In this document: positions 21,569 to 32,673 of the stretch, piece by piece
Layout: each line of letters opens with the position of its first letter
How positions within the stretch are numbered: position 1 is the first letter of the stretch
Source: Beverwykella pulmonaria
Lineage: Eukaryota > Ascomycota > Dothideomycetes > Pleosporales > Melanommataceae
Assembly (NCBI GenBank): GCA_001599595.1
Contig: BCHH01000008.1
Coordinates: forward strand, 1,036,220 to 1,100,219
DNA length: 64,000 nucleotides
Direction of reading: 5' to 3'
The notes under the pieces: generated by a model
Told to the model about the DNA's origin: nothing
The model's input: the letters and a program-made list of their open reading frames with translations, nothing else
Databases searched by the model: none
Program-made: the position numbers and the translations under genes

Positions 21569-22988
21569 GTGGGCTGGGGATGGTAGGATGAAGGTTTTGA
21601 TTGTAGAGGAATATATCGAGGCCTTGGGTGCTTCAAAGACGGTGAACTATCGTCGTACGCGAGAGAAGTGAGAAGTGTCCATCATGAACACAGCACCGTG
21701 GAAAACAACCTCCGGAGCCGCAATCAAATGACCCCTTTACGCGTCCATTCCTCTGGCAACAAGTAGCGCCGCTGTCGTACAACAATCGGTGAAGAACCCG
21801 TCCGCTGGTATGGACTCTTCTCACCCCTGCATGACGTCTGAGACACATGTATAATTCTAATAGCGCGTGTTGCATGCGGAATAACTCTAGTTGGACGGCG
21901 ATGCAACCGTTGAAGTTCGGAGATGTGATGATTAGTGGAATTGACACGGGGGGACGAGCTGGGATGCGTTCTGGAAGGGGCAAGTACGCGGGTTCATGAT
22001 TGCGACGCTGTGATAAGGGATTATCAGGCCAGTTGGTAGATAGCAAGCCAGAGTCTGGTCTGACCAGGACATGAAGGATGGAGGATTTTGCGTTAGCATG
22101 TTGATACTCGCAATGCGTTTGAACGCGTCCTCGAGTTGTTAATCCTGCCGACGCGCCAAAATGTGCACTGCATTTCCACTCCACTGGAAATCGCAGTAAC
22201 GCAACCCATCCGTGGAACTACGTGACAGCGCGGATGGCCGCTGTGGTGTTGTTGTTGTTGGTGTCGATAAGAGTGACGAGGCGGCAAGCCGACAGACTGT
22301 TACAGGCCGCGAGGCGTGGCGTGGCGTTGCTATTAATTTCGCGATCAGGGTTAAATGCATTCCCCGGTATTGGCAATTTATCCACAAATTGTCGTGCTAG
22401 AGCTTCTTTTGACGTCGCATCACAATGACAGTCATCAATGTTCAATTGCAGAGTGAACATGTGGGAAAGATAAGATATATGTGGGTGTGAATAGTGAAAA
22501 TATGTTACAGGGGATACAATTTTTGCTTTTCACCAAGTGGCTTTATAGTCTGTTCCAGTTCCTAGGGGTACAAGTCCAATATGCGCTCACGTTATTACGC
22601 TTGAGCAAAGACACACAAAAGGATATCTTAGTAGGAGTGAAAACCATGTCAATTATATGGACGACTCTTCTCAAAGCCCGAATCTATGAACACGAGGATC
22701 CACCAGACCACACACTACGAATCTCCCCAAGCTGGTGTGTCGGCAGCAAGCCGCCCATTAACCAAGCGTAAAGTATTATATTGTACAATCGAAATGCAGT
22801 GGTGGTATACGTGCGCGCTGGGGGCCACGGAGTAACTCCCTCAGACTCCCATCGCAATGCAGAATCGTGATGCAGAGCCCAAAGTCATTAACCATTAATA
22901 ATTCCACAGCCCCCGTCCTGTTCCCAACTTCGAAGACCCAATCATTCCGGGATACCTGGATGGCCGGTCTTCGAGGAAGGCGAGCCGC
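21569..22988. other. Intergenic, no supported gene
   Basis: About 1.4 kb. Antisense frames (21633-22184 and others) lack domain character. A short GTT trinucleotide run lies near 22248-22260. Nothing else seen. Confidence 0.5.
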
Positions 22989-23596
22989 TTACAAGAAAGC
23001 GGCAAGACCAGCACCAGCCAGACCGAGGAGGGCGACCACGGGCTTGGAGGCAGCGCCGGTGAATTGTGGGGCAGCAGTGGTGGCAACAGGGGCGGTCGCA
23101 GTTCCAACAGGGGGGACGACAGCGGAGGTGCCGTTGGAGGCGACGTAGGTGGGATAAGGTGCGGCAGAGGAGGGAACAACCGGGGTATAGGCGGGGACGC
23201 TGGCTGGGACGCTGCTGGGAGCTGGCTGCTCGTAGGTGATGGTGCACGGGCAGTCGGTGATAGTCAGAGTGGTGGACTCGGTGACGGTGTAGGTCTTGCC
23301 GCCGTAGGTCACCTCAGTGGCGCTGGGGCAGACAGTGGTGAGCTCGGTAACGACCTCGGTGGTGTAGACCGGGGCAGGAGCGGTGTCTGAGATAACGTAT
23401 CAGTCGATGCCCTCAAGGTGTAAGGTGTTCCGGGACAGCTGCCATCTTCCCTAGGTACCATCTCTGACTAGCCAGAAGGCATATCATGGATTGTACAGCA
23501 AAAGATAGAAACTTTACCCTAAGGGTACTCACAGTTGTACGCATAGGCGTTAACGGAAGCGACGAGCGCGACAAGGGTGACGATGGAGGCGTGCAT
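22989..23596 (-). CDS. Small secreted, probably GPI-anchored cell-wall protein (CCG-6-like)
   Basis: Exons 23596-23533 and 23386-22989 around a 146-bp intron (gtgagt to ctcag), 153 residues. The first exon encodes a signal peptide ([19 protein letters not shown]). The mature region starts [20 protein letters not shown] and contains the pattern [20 protein letters not shown] followed by CPCT, which recalls Neurospora clock-controlled protein CCG-6 and similar short wall proteins. A Ser/Thr/Ala/Pro-rich stalk follows, then a hydrophobic C-terminus ([17 protein letters not shown]) fitting a GPI-attachment signal. Likely role is wall structure; enzymatic activity is not expected. A TATAAA box lies about 165 bp upstream of the start. 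Confidence 0.85.
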
Positions 23597-25187
23597 TTTG
23601 ATTGTTGGTGTTGGGTTTTTTGTTTACGTTGGTATTAAGTTGTTGGTAGGGCGTTGGAGTTCGTGGAAACGAGTGAAATCGGTGAATAGACCGGGGTATT
23701 AGGTACAGTAAGTGAGTGTGTGGTGAGAAAGAAAACTACGTGAATTCGAGGAAACGAATTTATATGAATGGACTTCTCCCCTGGCTTGCCAAGGCCTTCA
23801 ATCGTGGATAACAGGGGCGCCCTTCGACGGTTGCATTCGCTTCCAATAGTTGGGGGAGCTTGGCCCTAGGCATGGCGCCGGCGGCGGACGACACGGAAAA
23901 GGGGGCGCTTTGATAAAGCGGTGGACCATTCTGACAGGCCCAATTACTGATCGAAAGACGCCGTCTGTCAAACATGGCATAGTGGAGGAAACAAAATTGA
24001 CCGACCAAAGTTCTCTGACAGGGGCCCGGCAGCCTCAACAGTTCGCTGGTGAAAGCCTAGCCCAAATACGTTGTGCTCATGCACTTTGCACAACATTCCA
24101 TGGCCCACAGCATAAATGCTAAAAATGATGTGGACGGCCGAGCCGCAGAAGTGCTACGATCGGGGAGGGCCTTTGTGAATTCTGTAGAAGCAAGGAGTAA
24201 CTCGTGCTTCCGAAGTTGCCAAGCAACCGGTCTCCAAGGCCTCCAAGTCTTTCGAGTCTTGTGCCCAGCGATTTTGGAGGAAGATCACGATGCTGAGGAC
24301 GCGCAACCGCAGCGGGCAATTCCCCGTGACGTGGTAAATTAGGCGCCATTGATAGCGGAGCGTGACAAGAACAGAAGTCGTCCGGCCTCAGGCTGGGAGG
24401 CAGTCGATGCACAAGGATTCGCGGGTTCCTGCGTCGTGGATCACCCCACTTGAGCGTGGGCGCCGACTTCCGAGCGGCCGACGAGTAGTATCGAACGAGA
24501 GTGGCAAGACTCCAGCCGGCGACACTGCAGCTGAATAGACGACGATTCGTTGCTGAACTTAGAGACTTGTTGATCCAGTAGTAATATTGAAGTGTTTGGA
24601 AACCGGTCGCTACGCTCATCTCCTGGGCTCGTCCACCCATTGCCGAAGTTGCGTTGTGGATCTCCAAACGGTGCTCATTTCGGAAGTCCCCCGTAGCTCG
24701 ACGCCAAAACTATTTTCTCTCGATGTGGGTTTCATCAGAGTTCGGTTGGCTTGGCCGAAGAACGCCGCGCACACAATCGGTCGTGTATCTATCTTCGGGG
24801 CGGTGAATACTAGCCACAAGCATCAGCTTTCGCCTCCACAGTATTGGGCGTCTTGCGCAGGAGTCAGGGCTCAGGAGAAGTCCTATTTGGCGTGAAGGCG
24901 AGCATGATGTTGAGCGTGGTGGAAGAGGCAGGCGAAGCGACGAGGCACACGACGGGACCGAGCTAAGCCCGACTTCATTGCTGGTAGCCTTTGCTCCAAA
25001 ACTTTCTCCAGCGTCTTCACCCCGCATCCGAGTCAGCAACATCGGCCGCGAGCACCAGACTCATCAGCTCACTGACCCACCGCGACGCTGCCACGTCATC
25101 TCCTTGCGCTTGCTCATTTCCCATTGCTGCATTTCACTTGCTGTGTTTTCGTACATCGATCCTTGCCCATTGCAGCTACTCTCCTCA
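23597..25187. other. Intergenic, two divergent promoters
   Basis: About 1.6 kb between divergent genes. A 182-codon antisense frame (24119-24667) is Arg/Leu/Pro-rich without recognisable domains and is left uncalled. No repeats noticed. Confidence 0.45.
23759..23764 (-). promoter_or_regulatory. Possible TATA box of the CCG-6-like gene
   Basis: TATAAA on the minus strand, about 165 bp before the start codon; the distance is plausible for a fungal gene with a long 5' leader. Confidence 0.4.
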
Positions 25188-25802
25188 ATGCAACAACAGT
25201 CAAGAAATGCCCAGTGGCTGGGTTCACAGTCTGACGTTCCAAAGGATTGGCCTGCAGGAACCGTGTACCTGCGTGCGCCGTATTATTCCAAGAAGCTGGC
25301 CGATGAAGCCCTCAAATCGCTCATCATCGTCAAATCAGATCTACCATCTACCGAACTGGTGCGAAAGACGGGTCCACCGTACACTAATGTCAAGATCACC
25401 AAAATAACGAGTCCAAATCATCCTGCTAATGGACAACATGGGCTGTTCGCCAACCAGCATCTTTCACCAGACTCATTTATCCTCTCATATCTAGGCTATG
25501 TCCACGACAAGAACGACACGAATGACGAATCCGACTACGACTTATCTCTGGACCGCGATTTTGGCATCGGCGTTGACGCATCAAGAATAGGGAATGAGGC
25601 TAGGTTCATCAATGACTACCGAGGAGTGATGCAATCCCCAAATGCCGAGTTTCGGGATATCTTCGTGGATTTAGGAAATGGCGAAGTAGAAAAGAGGGTG
25701 GGAGTCTTTGTTCTTAGTGCGGGCAAGAGTGGGAAACGAGCCAAGGGCATTGCAAAAGGGCACGAGATTCTCGTAAGCTACGGGAAGGGGTTCTGGACTT
25801 AG
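25188..25802 (+). CDS. Small SET-domain protein (putative lysine methyltransferase)
   Basis: Single exon, 204 residues from the ATG of MQQQSRNAQW; the frame is open further upstream to 24978 but those residues are not protein-like. The SET core is visible. GLFANQHLSPDSFILSYLGY is the N-terminal SET strand region. FGIGVDASRIGNEARFINDY holds the AdoMet/lysine-site motif, with NEARFIND in place of the canonical RFxNHS. KGHEILVSYGKGFW resembles the final GEE-L-x-x-Y-G motif. There is no pre-SET or post-SET cysteine cluster and no other domain. Asn-Asp replaces Asn-His at the usually invariant position, as in several non-histone SET proteins, so activity and substrate are uncertain. Confidence 0.78.
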   Translation: MQQQSRNAQWLGSQSDVPKDWPAGTVYLRAPYYSKKLADEALKSLIIVKSDLPSTELVRKTGPPYTNVKITKITSPNHPANGQHGLFANQHLSPDSFILSYLGYVHDKNDTNDESDYDLSLDRDFGIGVDASRIGNEARFINDYRGVMQSPNAEFRDIFVDLGNGEVEKRVGVFVLSAGKSGKRAKGIAKGHEILVSYGKGFWT

Positions 25803-27215
25803 CGCCTCAAAATGGAACAGTGATGTCCGCCATGCCCACGATTCACTCGAGTGGAGAGGTAAAGAGAACCAACATGTTCATCTTCGTCTGTTGGTAACAA
25901 CCGAATTGAGAATCGCGTACCGCGTGGTATCCATGGCATCATGGTCTGATCCAAGCAGATATTCATCAAACATAGGACCAGACCCTGCGATTATTCATCC
26001 CCTTCTCAGACGGGCGTTCTGCTCGGCGCTTCTATCAATGATACCCGTTCTGGCCAGCGTCACGGTGATGATGCCCAGTGTCATTGTTACAACGTCCATC
26101 GCGAAAACATTGGCTGAACATTTAGAGGAGAGGCTCTCCAAGGTGGTGACTGGAACCTCAACGCATTAGCGGAATACTTCGAAACAGTTTTCCAACTGGA
26201 ATAAGTGTCACTTGTTTTGGCGAGGACCTAAATCCATTAATGAAGTAATCGATAACTACCTGTGGCTAGCACATTGGGAAATTCATTACTCTCCTGCCAT
26301 TCGGTTGAAGGGAATCTCTGGCTGAGCAACGCTGTAGTGCGAGCTCAAAGATTTATAATTATCGAGCGGCCCAAGGCAACATGACGCGACCGGATTCTCA
26401 TCATGACCAGAATCTCCCGTGTATGGAACGACGGAGTGCCTTCAGCCTTTTTGATTCGATCATCTTCCACTGAAATTTTTCGCATGGAGGGTGTAATTTT
26501 CTTCGATTGGAGGATAATTTCAGATCAATTCCGTTCCTCTCTAAAGCAGTCTTGCCACTTGCGAACACACGCGAGTCTTGGCATCCCTGTCACAACCCTC
26601 GGGTCCTGTCACCGCCCTATCCATGTGATTCACCATTTCACAGAGCAGTAGAGTACTTTGTATTAGAGCCCATAATAATGCGGCTGGAACGGGTCGGTCG
26701 CCCTCTTTGCTCATGGTAGCAACACCCAGCGTCAAGTCACTTGGACCGTAGTGAATGTCACCTCGACCAAAATGAACGAAGACAATATGCAACCATATTT
26801 TTCACCCGATAGCTAGGTTGTCATTTCCACATGTGATAACATGATTATCATCTATGGCCGAGACGCAAATGACGCTCAGCGTTTTTCGTTCCTCTATGCC
26901 TTTTTTCAAATCTGAACTTGCTTAATATTTTTTTCCACAAAACCGTCCCCGACTGGGGCCATTGTATCTTGCAACCCTTCTACAGACATAATAGGAGAGA
27001 ATATATTATTATTCTCGCTAAATTTATTGTAGCAGATCTTCAGTGATTCTTCCTGAGAGGCTTTGCATGTCTACTAAACCTCTACCTTTTTTGGTTTGTG
27101 GGACACGCATACGGGCTGGCACTATTATCAAGGCCTATTAATGCCAATCCCTTCAATTAAGCTCGCCCTCCTCTAAACCAATTCCACTTAGTAATAATAT
27201 AGGACGCAGTCTGTG
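25803..27215. other. AT-rich intergenic sequence upstream of a transposon relic
   Basis: About 1.4 kb with no supported gene. Sequence after about 26800 is markedly AT-rich and may belong to the decayed element that becomes recognisable at 27216. Confidence 0.45.
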
Positions 27216-27713
27216 ATGGCTTTGGGCCAGGTCCTTCTTCACATCTAGGAGAGAGAATTTGCTGTAGAATAGGCTGGTAACGCCCTGCTCCTAGCAGCTA
27301 AGAACATTAAGAATAAGAGAGTTAAAAATAGGCAGCGCGCTCATGCTCTAGGAACAAGAGAGCACAAGGTGCTTAGAGAGCTCAACGCCAACGTACGGCG
27401 TATATATCGAGAGGATCCTCTGCCCTCAGGATACTCTCAAAGACTGTGGCGGCCTAAATGGGAGTTCAAGATTAAGCACGCTGAGAGAGATAAAACAAAG
27501 GGCGGGATTGACTAGCTGCGTTGTAGAGAGCCCATCCTGAAGCGTTTACTATGCCTATAGGCAGAGGAGATCTCACAGTTGACTAGTAAGACTGTGAACG
27601 TTGTTAAAGACAACGCTCCTCCACACACAAAGGCAAAGAGGCTTGCTGTACGCGCAGGGGCAAGGCATAGAGGCAAAATACAGCTTGTTGACTAGCCTCC
27701 TTACTCACCTAAT
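27216..27713 (+). pseudogene. RIP-damaged Tc1/mariner-type (DDE_3) transposase fragment
   Basis: A single frame from 27216 reads as transposase interrupted by five stops, all TAG (27246, 27270, 27513, 27558, 27693). Recognisable blocks are a basic region around VLRELNANVRRIYREDPLPS, a segment ending WRPKWEFKIKHAERD, the second-Asp motif VVKDNAPPHTKA (catalytic-type Asp codon at 27609), and VD-stop-PPYSPN. In intact relatives the last motif is WPPYSPDLNPIE, so the stop replaces Trp. Several stops therefore look like TGG to TAG, a C-to-T change at CpA on the other strand, as RIP produces. The frame loses similarity after PPYSPN (27713), so the C-terminus is missing or rearranged. Confidence 0.85.
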
Positions 27714-28515
27714 GTGTATGGGGTCCTATACACAACACCTTTGAGCACCTACGCGCTCAAAATTGTTAAGGGCGGGTCCCGGATCCTATGGCGTCGTCAC
27801 GTAACAGGCAGGGCTGAGTTCGTCCTAGGTGGTGGAGGGTGAGAGGGGTGAATACAAAGTAGATGTCAAAGCAGGGAGAGGGTAATGTGATAGACAATAA
27901 GTTCCTGACGGGCGAGAGGCTTCACTGTGAGCGACGTCAATGTCAGAACAGATGTATGCAGCGGATACGATTGAAATTAACTATACAGACTATCTAGGAG
28001 ATTCGTAAGGTGTATATATTCGATTGGATCTATTGGCTAAGACATGGCTCTGGCGTTCTGATATTGTGGCATACAGTATTATGCCGGTTTGATTCGCTAG
28101 CTGATAGTACTGTGGCTTGCAGTACCATTCCGGTTGATTCGCTAACTGATGGTGGGGCAACGTCCCCCATGTCGTCGTCTGCCTCCGCTTGCCGCGCTAC
28201 TGTTGCGGACAGTATGAATTGTCGTCAGCAGTTCCTGGTTTTTGTTTGTAATAATTTTGTAGTCATTCTAGGTTATGTTTATAACAAAAATCATACAAAT
28301 CAACTATCTAAGAAGGCAATTCAAGAGCGTGCAAAGGATGCTTGGTACGTTCAACCTCAGGAGCTCATTGACGCGGAGTGCTACGGATGAATACGACCGG
28401 TTGCACCTTCGTATAAGGCACCTTGGCGCTGGCTTCAATACCTTATAAGCCGCGCTTCTTCTGTGCGGGGTTGTAAGAAATGCTCTGACTGTTCATGCAC
28501 TTGGAGCAATACACA
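27714..28515. other. Spacer between the transposon relic and the secreted beta-propeller gene
   Basis: It holds a diverged 46-bp tandem repeat (listed separately) and a 126-codon frame at 28010-28390 without domain character. A TATAAG box at 28444-28449 lies about 70 bp before the next start codon. Confidence 0.45.
28066..28156. repeat. Diverged 46-bp tandem duplication
   Basis: Units 28066-28111 and 28112-28156 share GTGGC..CAGTA..AT..CCGGTT and GATTCGCTA.CTGAT. Most differences are transitions, so the two copies have mutated since duplication, possibly by RIP. Confidence 0.7.
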
Positions 28516-29514
28516 ATGATATCCCCTATTTCCCCTCTTCTCTTCTCCACTCTATTTATTGCATACAATGCAGTGGCCGCTTCTCAACCCCCAAAGCTTG
28601 ATAGACAAATAAGCCAACTATATCAATTTCCAAACATGACCTGGATCGAAAATATGGCGGTGCGCTCCAATGGGCAGCTTTTGCTGTCTATGTTGACTGA
28701 ACCCGAGCTCCGTAGCATCAACCCACTCGATCCGAGACATACACCGTCCCTTGTCTACCGATTTCCTGACGCAACAAGCGTTTCGGGATCTGCAGAAATC
28801 AGACCAGATTTATTTGCCGTCGTAACGTCAAATCTCTCTATTACGACTGGTGCCGCTAGCAACTACGCAATCTGGGAAGTCAACTTAAGGAAAAGCACCC
28901 CGAAAGCACGCAAGGCAGCGATTATGCCTCCTGGCTGGACTATAAATGGGTTAACTCGCCTTTCGGCCAGCGCCGTGCTGGGATCTGACTCTAGGGCAGG
29001 AGTTGTATACCGAATCGACGTGGACACAGGGACTTCCGCCATCGTAATACAAGACGATACGATGAAGGGTGTAGAAACCCTCCCATTTGGGGTCAATGGC
29101 ATTCGCATTCGCAACAAATATCTTTACTATGATAATACTGGAAAGGGGCTCTTCTGCCGTATCCCTATCAATTTACGCACTGGAACTGCAACCGGGCCAG
29201 CGGAAATCATAGCAGATGGCCTCCAGGATCCTGATGATTTTACGTTCAGCAAGATGACGCAGACAGCTTACGTTCCAATATTTGGGCAGAATTCGTTGGC
29301 AAGCATTACGGCTGACGGGGAGGTTGAAGTAATTGCTGGTGGGCCGGATGGATCAGTTTTCTATGGGCCTACTGCGGCTCGGTTCGGAAGAACTCTGTTT
29401 GATCGTAATGTGATATACGCTGTGAGTAGCGGAGCACGTTTTTCTTTGAGCACCGGCGGCTTTTCTTTCGTTGAAGGAGGGAAAGTCGTCGCCTTTAAAG
29501 TTCGCCACCTGTGA
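28516..29514 (+). CDS. Secreted six-bladed beta-propeller protein (SMP-30/gluconolactonase-like)
   Basis: Single exon, 332 residues from the ATG of MISPISPLLFSTLFIAYNAV, whose first 22 residues make a clear signal peptide; an ATG seven codons earlier (28495) weakens it. The mature protein reads as repeated propeller blades: WIENMAVRSNGQLLLSML, TINGLTRLSASAVLGSDSRA, GVNGIRIRNKYLYYDNTGKG, DGLQDPDDFTFSKMTQTAYV, LASITADGEVEVIAGG. The pattern is that of the SMP-30/NHL-like family common in fungal secretomes and secondary-metabolite clusters. Catalytic residues cannot be assigned, and the substrate is unknown. It is isolated between transposon relics in a gene-poor stretch. Confidence 0.82.
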   Translation: MISPISPLLFSTLFIAYNAVAASQPPKLDRQISQLYQFPNMTWIENMAVRSNGQLLLSMLTEPELRSINPLDPRHTPSLVYRFPDATSVSGSAEIRPDLFAVVTSNLSITTGAASNYAIWEVNLRKSTPKARKAAIMPPGWTINGLTRLSASAVLGSDSRAGVVYRIDVDTGTSAIVIQDDTMKGVETLPFGVNGIRIRNKYLYYDNTGKGLFCRIPINLRTGTATGPAEIIADGLQDPDDFTFSKMTQTAYVPIFGQNSLASITADGEVEVIAGGPDGSVFYGPTAARFGRTLFDRNVIYAVSSGARFSLSTGGFSFVEGGKVVAFKVRHL

Positions 29515-32060
29515 TGGGCTGCGCCCTAGTTGCTGGATCCTTTAGCCCAGATTCCTCATCCACGTGTAAGGAAGGCCATCCTTTCTATCCTATGCTTTTC
29601 TCTGTTGATCCAGGAATACAATACAACCCAGTTAATGGCCTCCTGTCTGTTCTTTTACACGGCCGAACTCGGGCTTAGGAAAGGATCTGGCAGGCTTATT
29701 AATAGTCGAAGGATAGGAGCCCGGTGCCTTGTTTAAGATATTTTGATATAATAGAACGAACAAAGCTTAGTAGTATGTCTTCTAGATTACTGTTATATGT
29801 TTATACACAGCAACTTAGGTTGGTGTATTTGTGTATAGTCTTTATTGTACTGAAGTTAGGTATGGCCAACCTGGCGTTGACATTCAGCGATCAAGGGCAT
29901 GGAAAGGAGGCTAAATAGCAGGGGGTGCAAGTGATGGAAACGAGCTCAGTGGTGCTTGGGGAGGAGCTTCTAGACGCGCTGACCAACAGGGTCAAATTCA
30001 CCAATGGAAACATGCCTCAAGCTGCGGAAGCAGATCCTTGGCCCTTGTCATCCTAATACAGAGTTGTGGCTTGAAGCTCCAAATGAGTGGCAGATGGAGA
30101 ACATTGAGCTGGGGTGCGTTTAGAGCTACGGTATATGAATTAAAGTTAGTGCAAATGCGGAACGGATAAGCCTATGTAAGCATGCCTACGCGTGATGTGT
30201 AACGGTATTGAAAGTAAATTTGGCACTACATGTCGCCAAATCACTTTCATTCATTCCCCATAATGCTGTTGTCTTAATGGCTTTCTTTTTCCTATTTTCT
30301 TTCCAACCCCTCCCCCTTTATGTCCCTGCGGTCCTAGTCCTAACGTTGCTGGAAATAGTGGCTCATAAAGGGTTCTACTCAAGCGAGTTTCTTCTTATGA
30401 GGCATTGAAGAATCTACCCTTGATGGTTATGTTGAGCATGATGTTGGAATTGGGTTTTGAGAATCGGCGTTCCTCAATTGGTTGCACTTATTTTTGCCTT
30501 TTATTCAGCTGTACTAGTTCACATTTTGTCACCAGACCTGTGCAAGATCTTCGGAGCAAAAGGGTCAAACCTGCTCTAGCTAAAGGAGGTGTAAGCTCAA
30601 AACTAGTACATAGAGCACTTTTTATGCAGCAGATGATTACATGTATAGAGCTGCCTAGACTCGCGTTTGCGGGCGGGGCCTGAAACAGTGACTGATCACA
30701 CGCTGTCAAATTTGAAGATCATGTCTGACCTCGCGGCGACGTCACAGGTACAAGCACGTGGTCGGATAGTCAAGCCACGTAATGAGGCTAAAAAAAAACT
30801 TGATTTCTATTTTCATGAGCGTGGTGTGGCGTAAGTGCAGGCAATCGGAGACGAGATAAAGCATGTTTGATGATTTTCCTCCGCGTAGTGTCTTCTCTAA
30901 GACGGATTTGGTTAGCCAATATCACGTGCCGGAAGATCATTCGACAGGCCGGTGCTAAGGACAGAGGCACGTTCCTCCGAATGAAACAGTCTGTGAAGCG
31001 CCTTGGGTGTGCCGCCCTGCCATAGAAGCGTTGGTTGAGCGAGCGTGGGGGCCAACGAGTGACGTCGAAGGTCTGAGGCTGAGAGCCAACGTGAAAGCTT
31101 GAGCCATGCCACAAATTGTGTCAGGAGCAGTAGGAATTTCACCGGACGTCATCTCTCATCATACCGTCGTTGATGCCTTTTTTTTTTTTTTTTTTTCTAT
31201 TTTATTTTTGGAGGCAGAGCGGGTCGAGCCTCGTGAGCTGTTGATATCGTTCGATGAACAAGTGCCGCGTGGTTTTCGAGCAGGACGCATGCGGTGCTGC
31301 TGGACTGCCGAACGTGGAAACGCGCATGCAGGTACCACCAGATTTTAGGGATTTCTAGGGACGGGTATGACGGGATTCTACTGTGGTACCACGGGAAAAC
31401 TGTTTCCTAGATCACGATCGATGCTGCACCTGCTCTTGCATCCTGATCTGAGACGTTCTGCCGGTGACGTGATGCTAGGCTTGGCGGGTTTCAGACGCTA
31501 CCCCGAGGAAGCGATCACCGATGAACCGCCTCTCGCCCAATCATCAGCCACAGCTACATGGCAATACACAGCCAAGGGCTGTGCTCCCGGCTTCGAGGGG
31601 CCGTGCCCTTATCTTGAGACGGGATTCAGCCCTAGCGGAGCTTCGCGAACAATCCAACGTCATGGCCGCTTGGGTCGCCAGGAATGCGACCGAGAATAAA
31701 AAGCGACGAGGAGCCTCCAGGCTGCGACGTTCGGTTCTTGAGACTACACTTTATCGAAACCTTCGTATCGCCGTTGTTATTACCTACAAAATATCCTGAC
31801 GCTACTGCGTTCACGCCACCGTCTCGTTATCGTGCCCTGCCGCCTTCCGCTCACCCCACCACCACTCGCACCACCGGTCACAACTCCGCACCCTCCGCAT
31901 TGATTGCCTGCTCTCTGGGTGCTCTAGACACTCCAAGCTGCATCTGCACCCCATATAAACACCCCGCACCCCCTCTGGACCCTTTTTGTTTTTCGCAGCT
32001 GCACCCCGAAGCTATCCACTTTGGAAAACCATCAACCACAACTCGGAGAAGAACAAGACA
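29515..32060. other. 2.5-kb gene-poor region
   Basis: No supported gene. Short frames are not protein-like. A run of about 18 T lies near 31179-31196. The last 200 bp are C- and CT-rich and carry the promoter and leader of the next gene. Confidence 0.45.
31954..31959 (+). promoter_or_regulatory. Possible TATA box of the 32061 gene
   Basis: TATAAA embedded in C-rich promoter sequence, 102 bp before the predicted start codon. Confidence 0.4.
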
Positions 32061-32673
32061 ATGGTACACCCATCGAGTTCCTCCCATGCCGGGGTGAGTG
32101 GTTCCATTTTTGATTTTTATTGTCTATTATCGACGTGAGCAATCTCACTAACATCCACTCTAGGATGCTAATATACAGAGACACATGCTTATGTCCTCGC
32201 AACAAGAAGCCTTGCGTCGCCGACTGTCTCTCCAGATTCCCTCGGCAGCACCAATGACAGCCATGTCGCCTGAATTGCAATCACTCTCCTCGTCGCCCAT
32301 GTTCACTCGACCTATGTACACCTCAACTTGGGCATCGGAGCCGCAACAATATACCCCCACCCACCCAATCCCGACACATCCAGGCATGGCCCACCACCAC
32401 ATCGCCAACAATGCACCCGTCGAAGACTCACCAAAATCGGACGAGATCAACCAACAAATCAAAGCTACTCTCACAGAGCTGCTGAATACCGAATCTGTCC
32501 GTTCAGATTGTAAATATCGCGCGTGGATCCAAGAACAACTCATGGATGCCGAACAGAAGATCCGAAGGCAACGACGCAGGCGCTCGAGCAACTCGAGCGC
32601 CGAAGAGCTCGCTTCCTCCATCGCCGAACATATATCGCCTCTCCACACCTCGCCATGCAAGACCTGGGGATGA
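32061..32673 (+). CDS. Small protein of unknown function, Ser/Pro/Gln-rich with a basic C-terminal helix
   Basis: Exons 32061-32093 and 32164-32673, 70-bp intron (gtgagt to ctctag), 180 residues. The splice gives MVHPSSSSHAG-DANIQRHML in one frame. The N-terminal third contains SSQQEALRRRLSLQIPSAAP; the middle is Pro/Thr/His-rich. The C-terminal part is probably helical, from SDEINQQIKATLTELLNTES through CKYRAWIQEQLMDAEQKIRR to a basic run RRQRRRRSSNSS that could be a nuclear localisation signal. I do not recognise the family, but the structured C-terminal third, strong intron signals and C-rich promoter make a real gene likely. A regulatory or adaptor role is possible but speculative. Confidence 0.7.

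Noticed and set aside
24119..24667. 182-codon minus-strand frame in an intergenic region
   Set aside because: No domain, no intron signals, Arg/Leu/Pro-rich composition; not enough to call a gene.
27714..27842. Continuation of the mariner frame to TGA at 27840
   Set aside because: After PPYSPN the residues no longer resemble the family (no LNPIE-type block), so it was not included in the relic.
28010..28390. 126-codon frame with LGYVYNKNHTN, resembling LGYVHDKNDTN of the SET protein; over 33 bp most differences are C/T or A/G transitions
   Set aside because: Similarity stops abruptly on both sides (about 23 of 33 bases) and the rest of the frame shows no SET features, so chance is at least as likely as a mutated duplicate.
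31684..32097. 137-codon plus-strand frame overlapping the start of the 32061 gene
   Set aside because: Falls in the C-rich promoter and leader; the spliced frame from 32061 is more protein-like.
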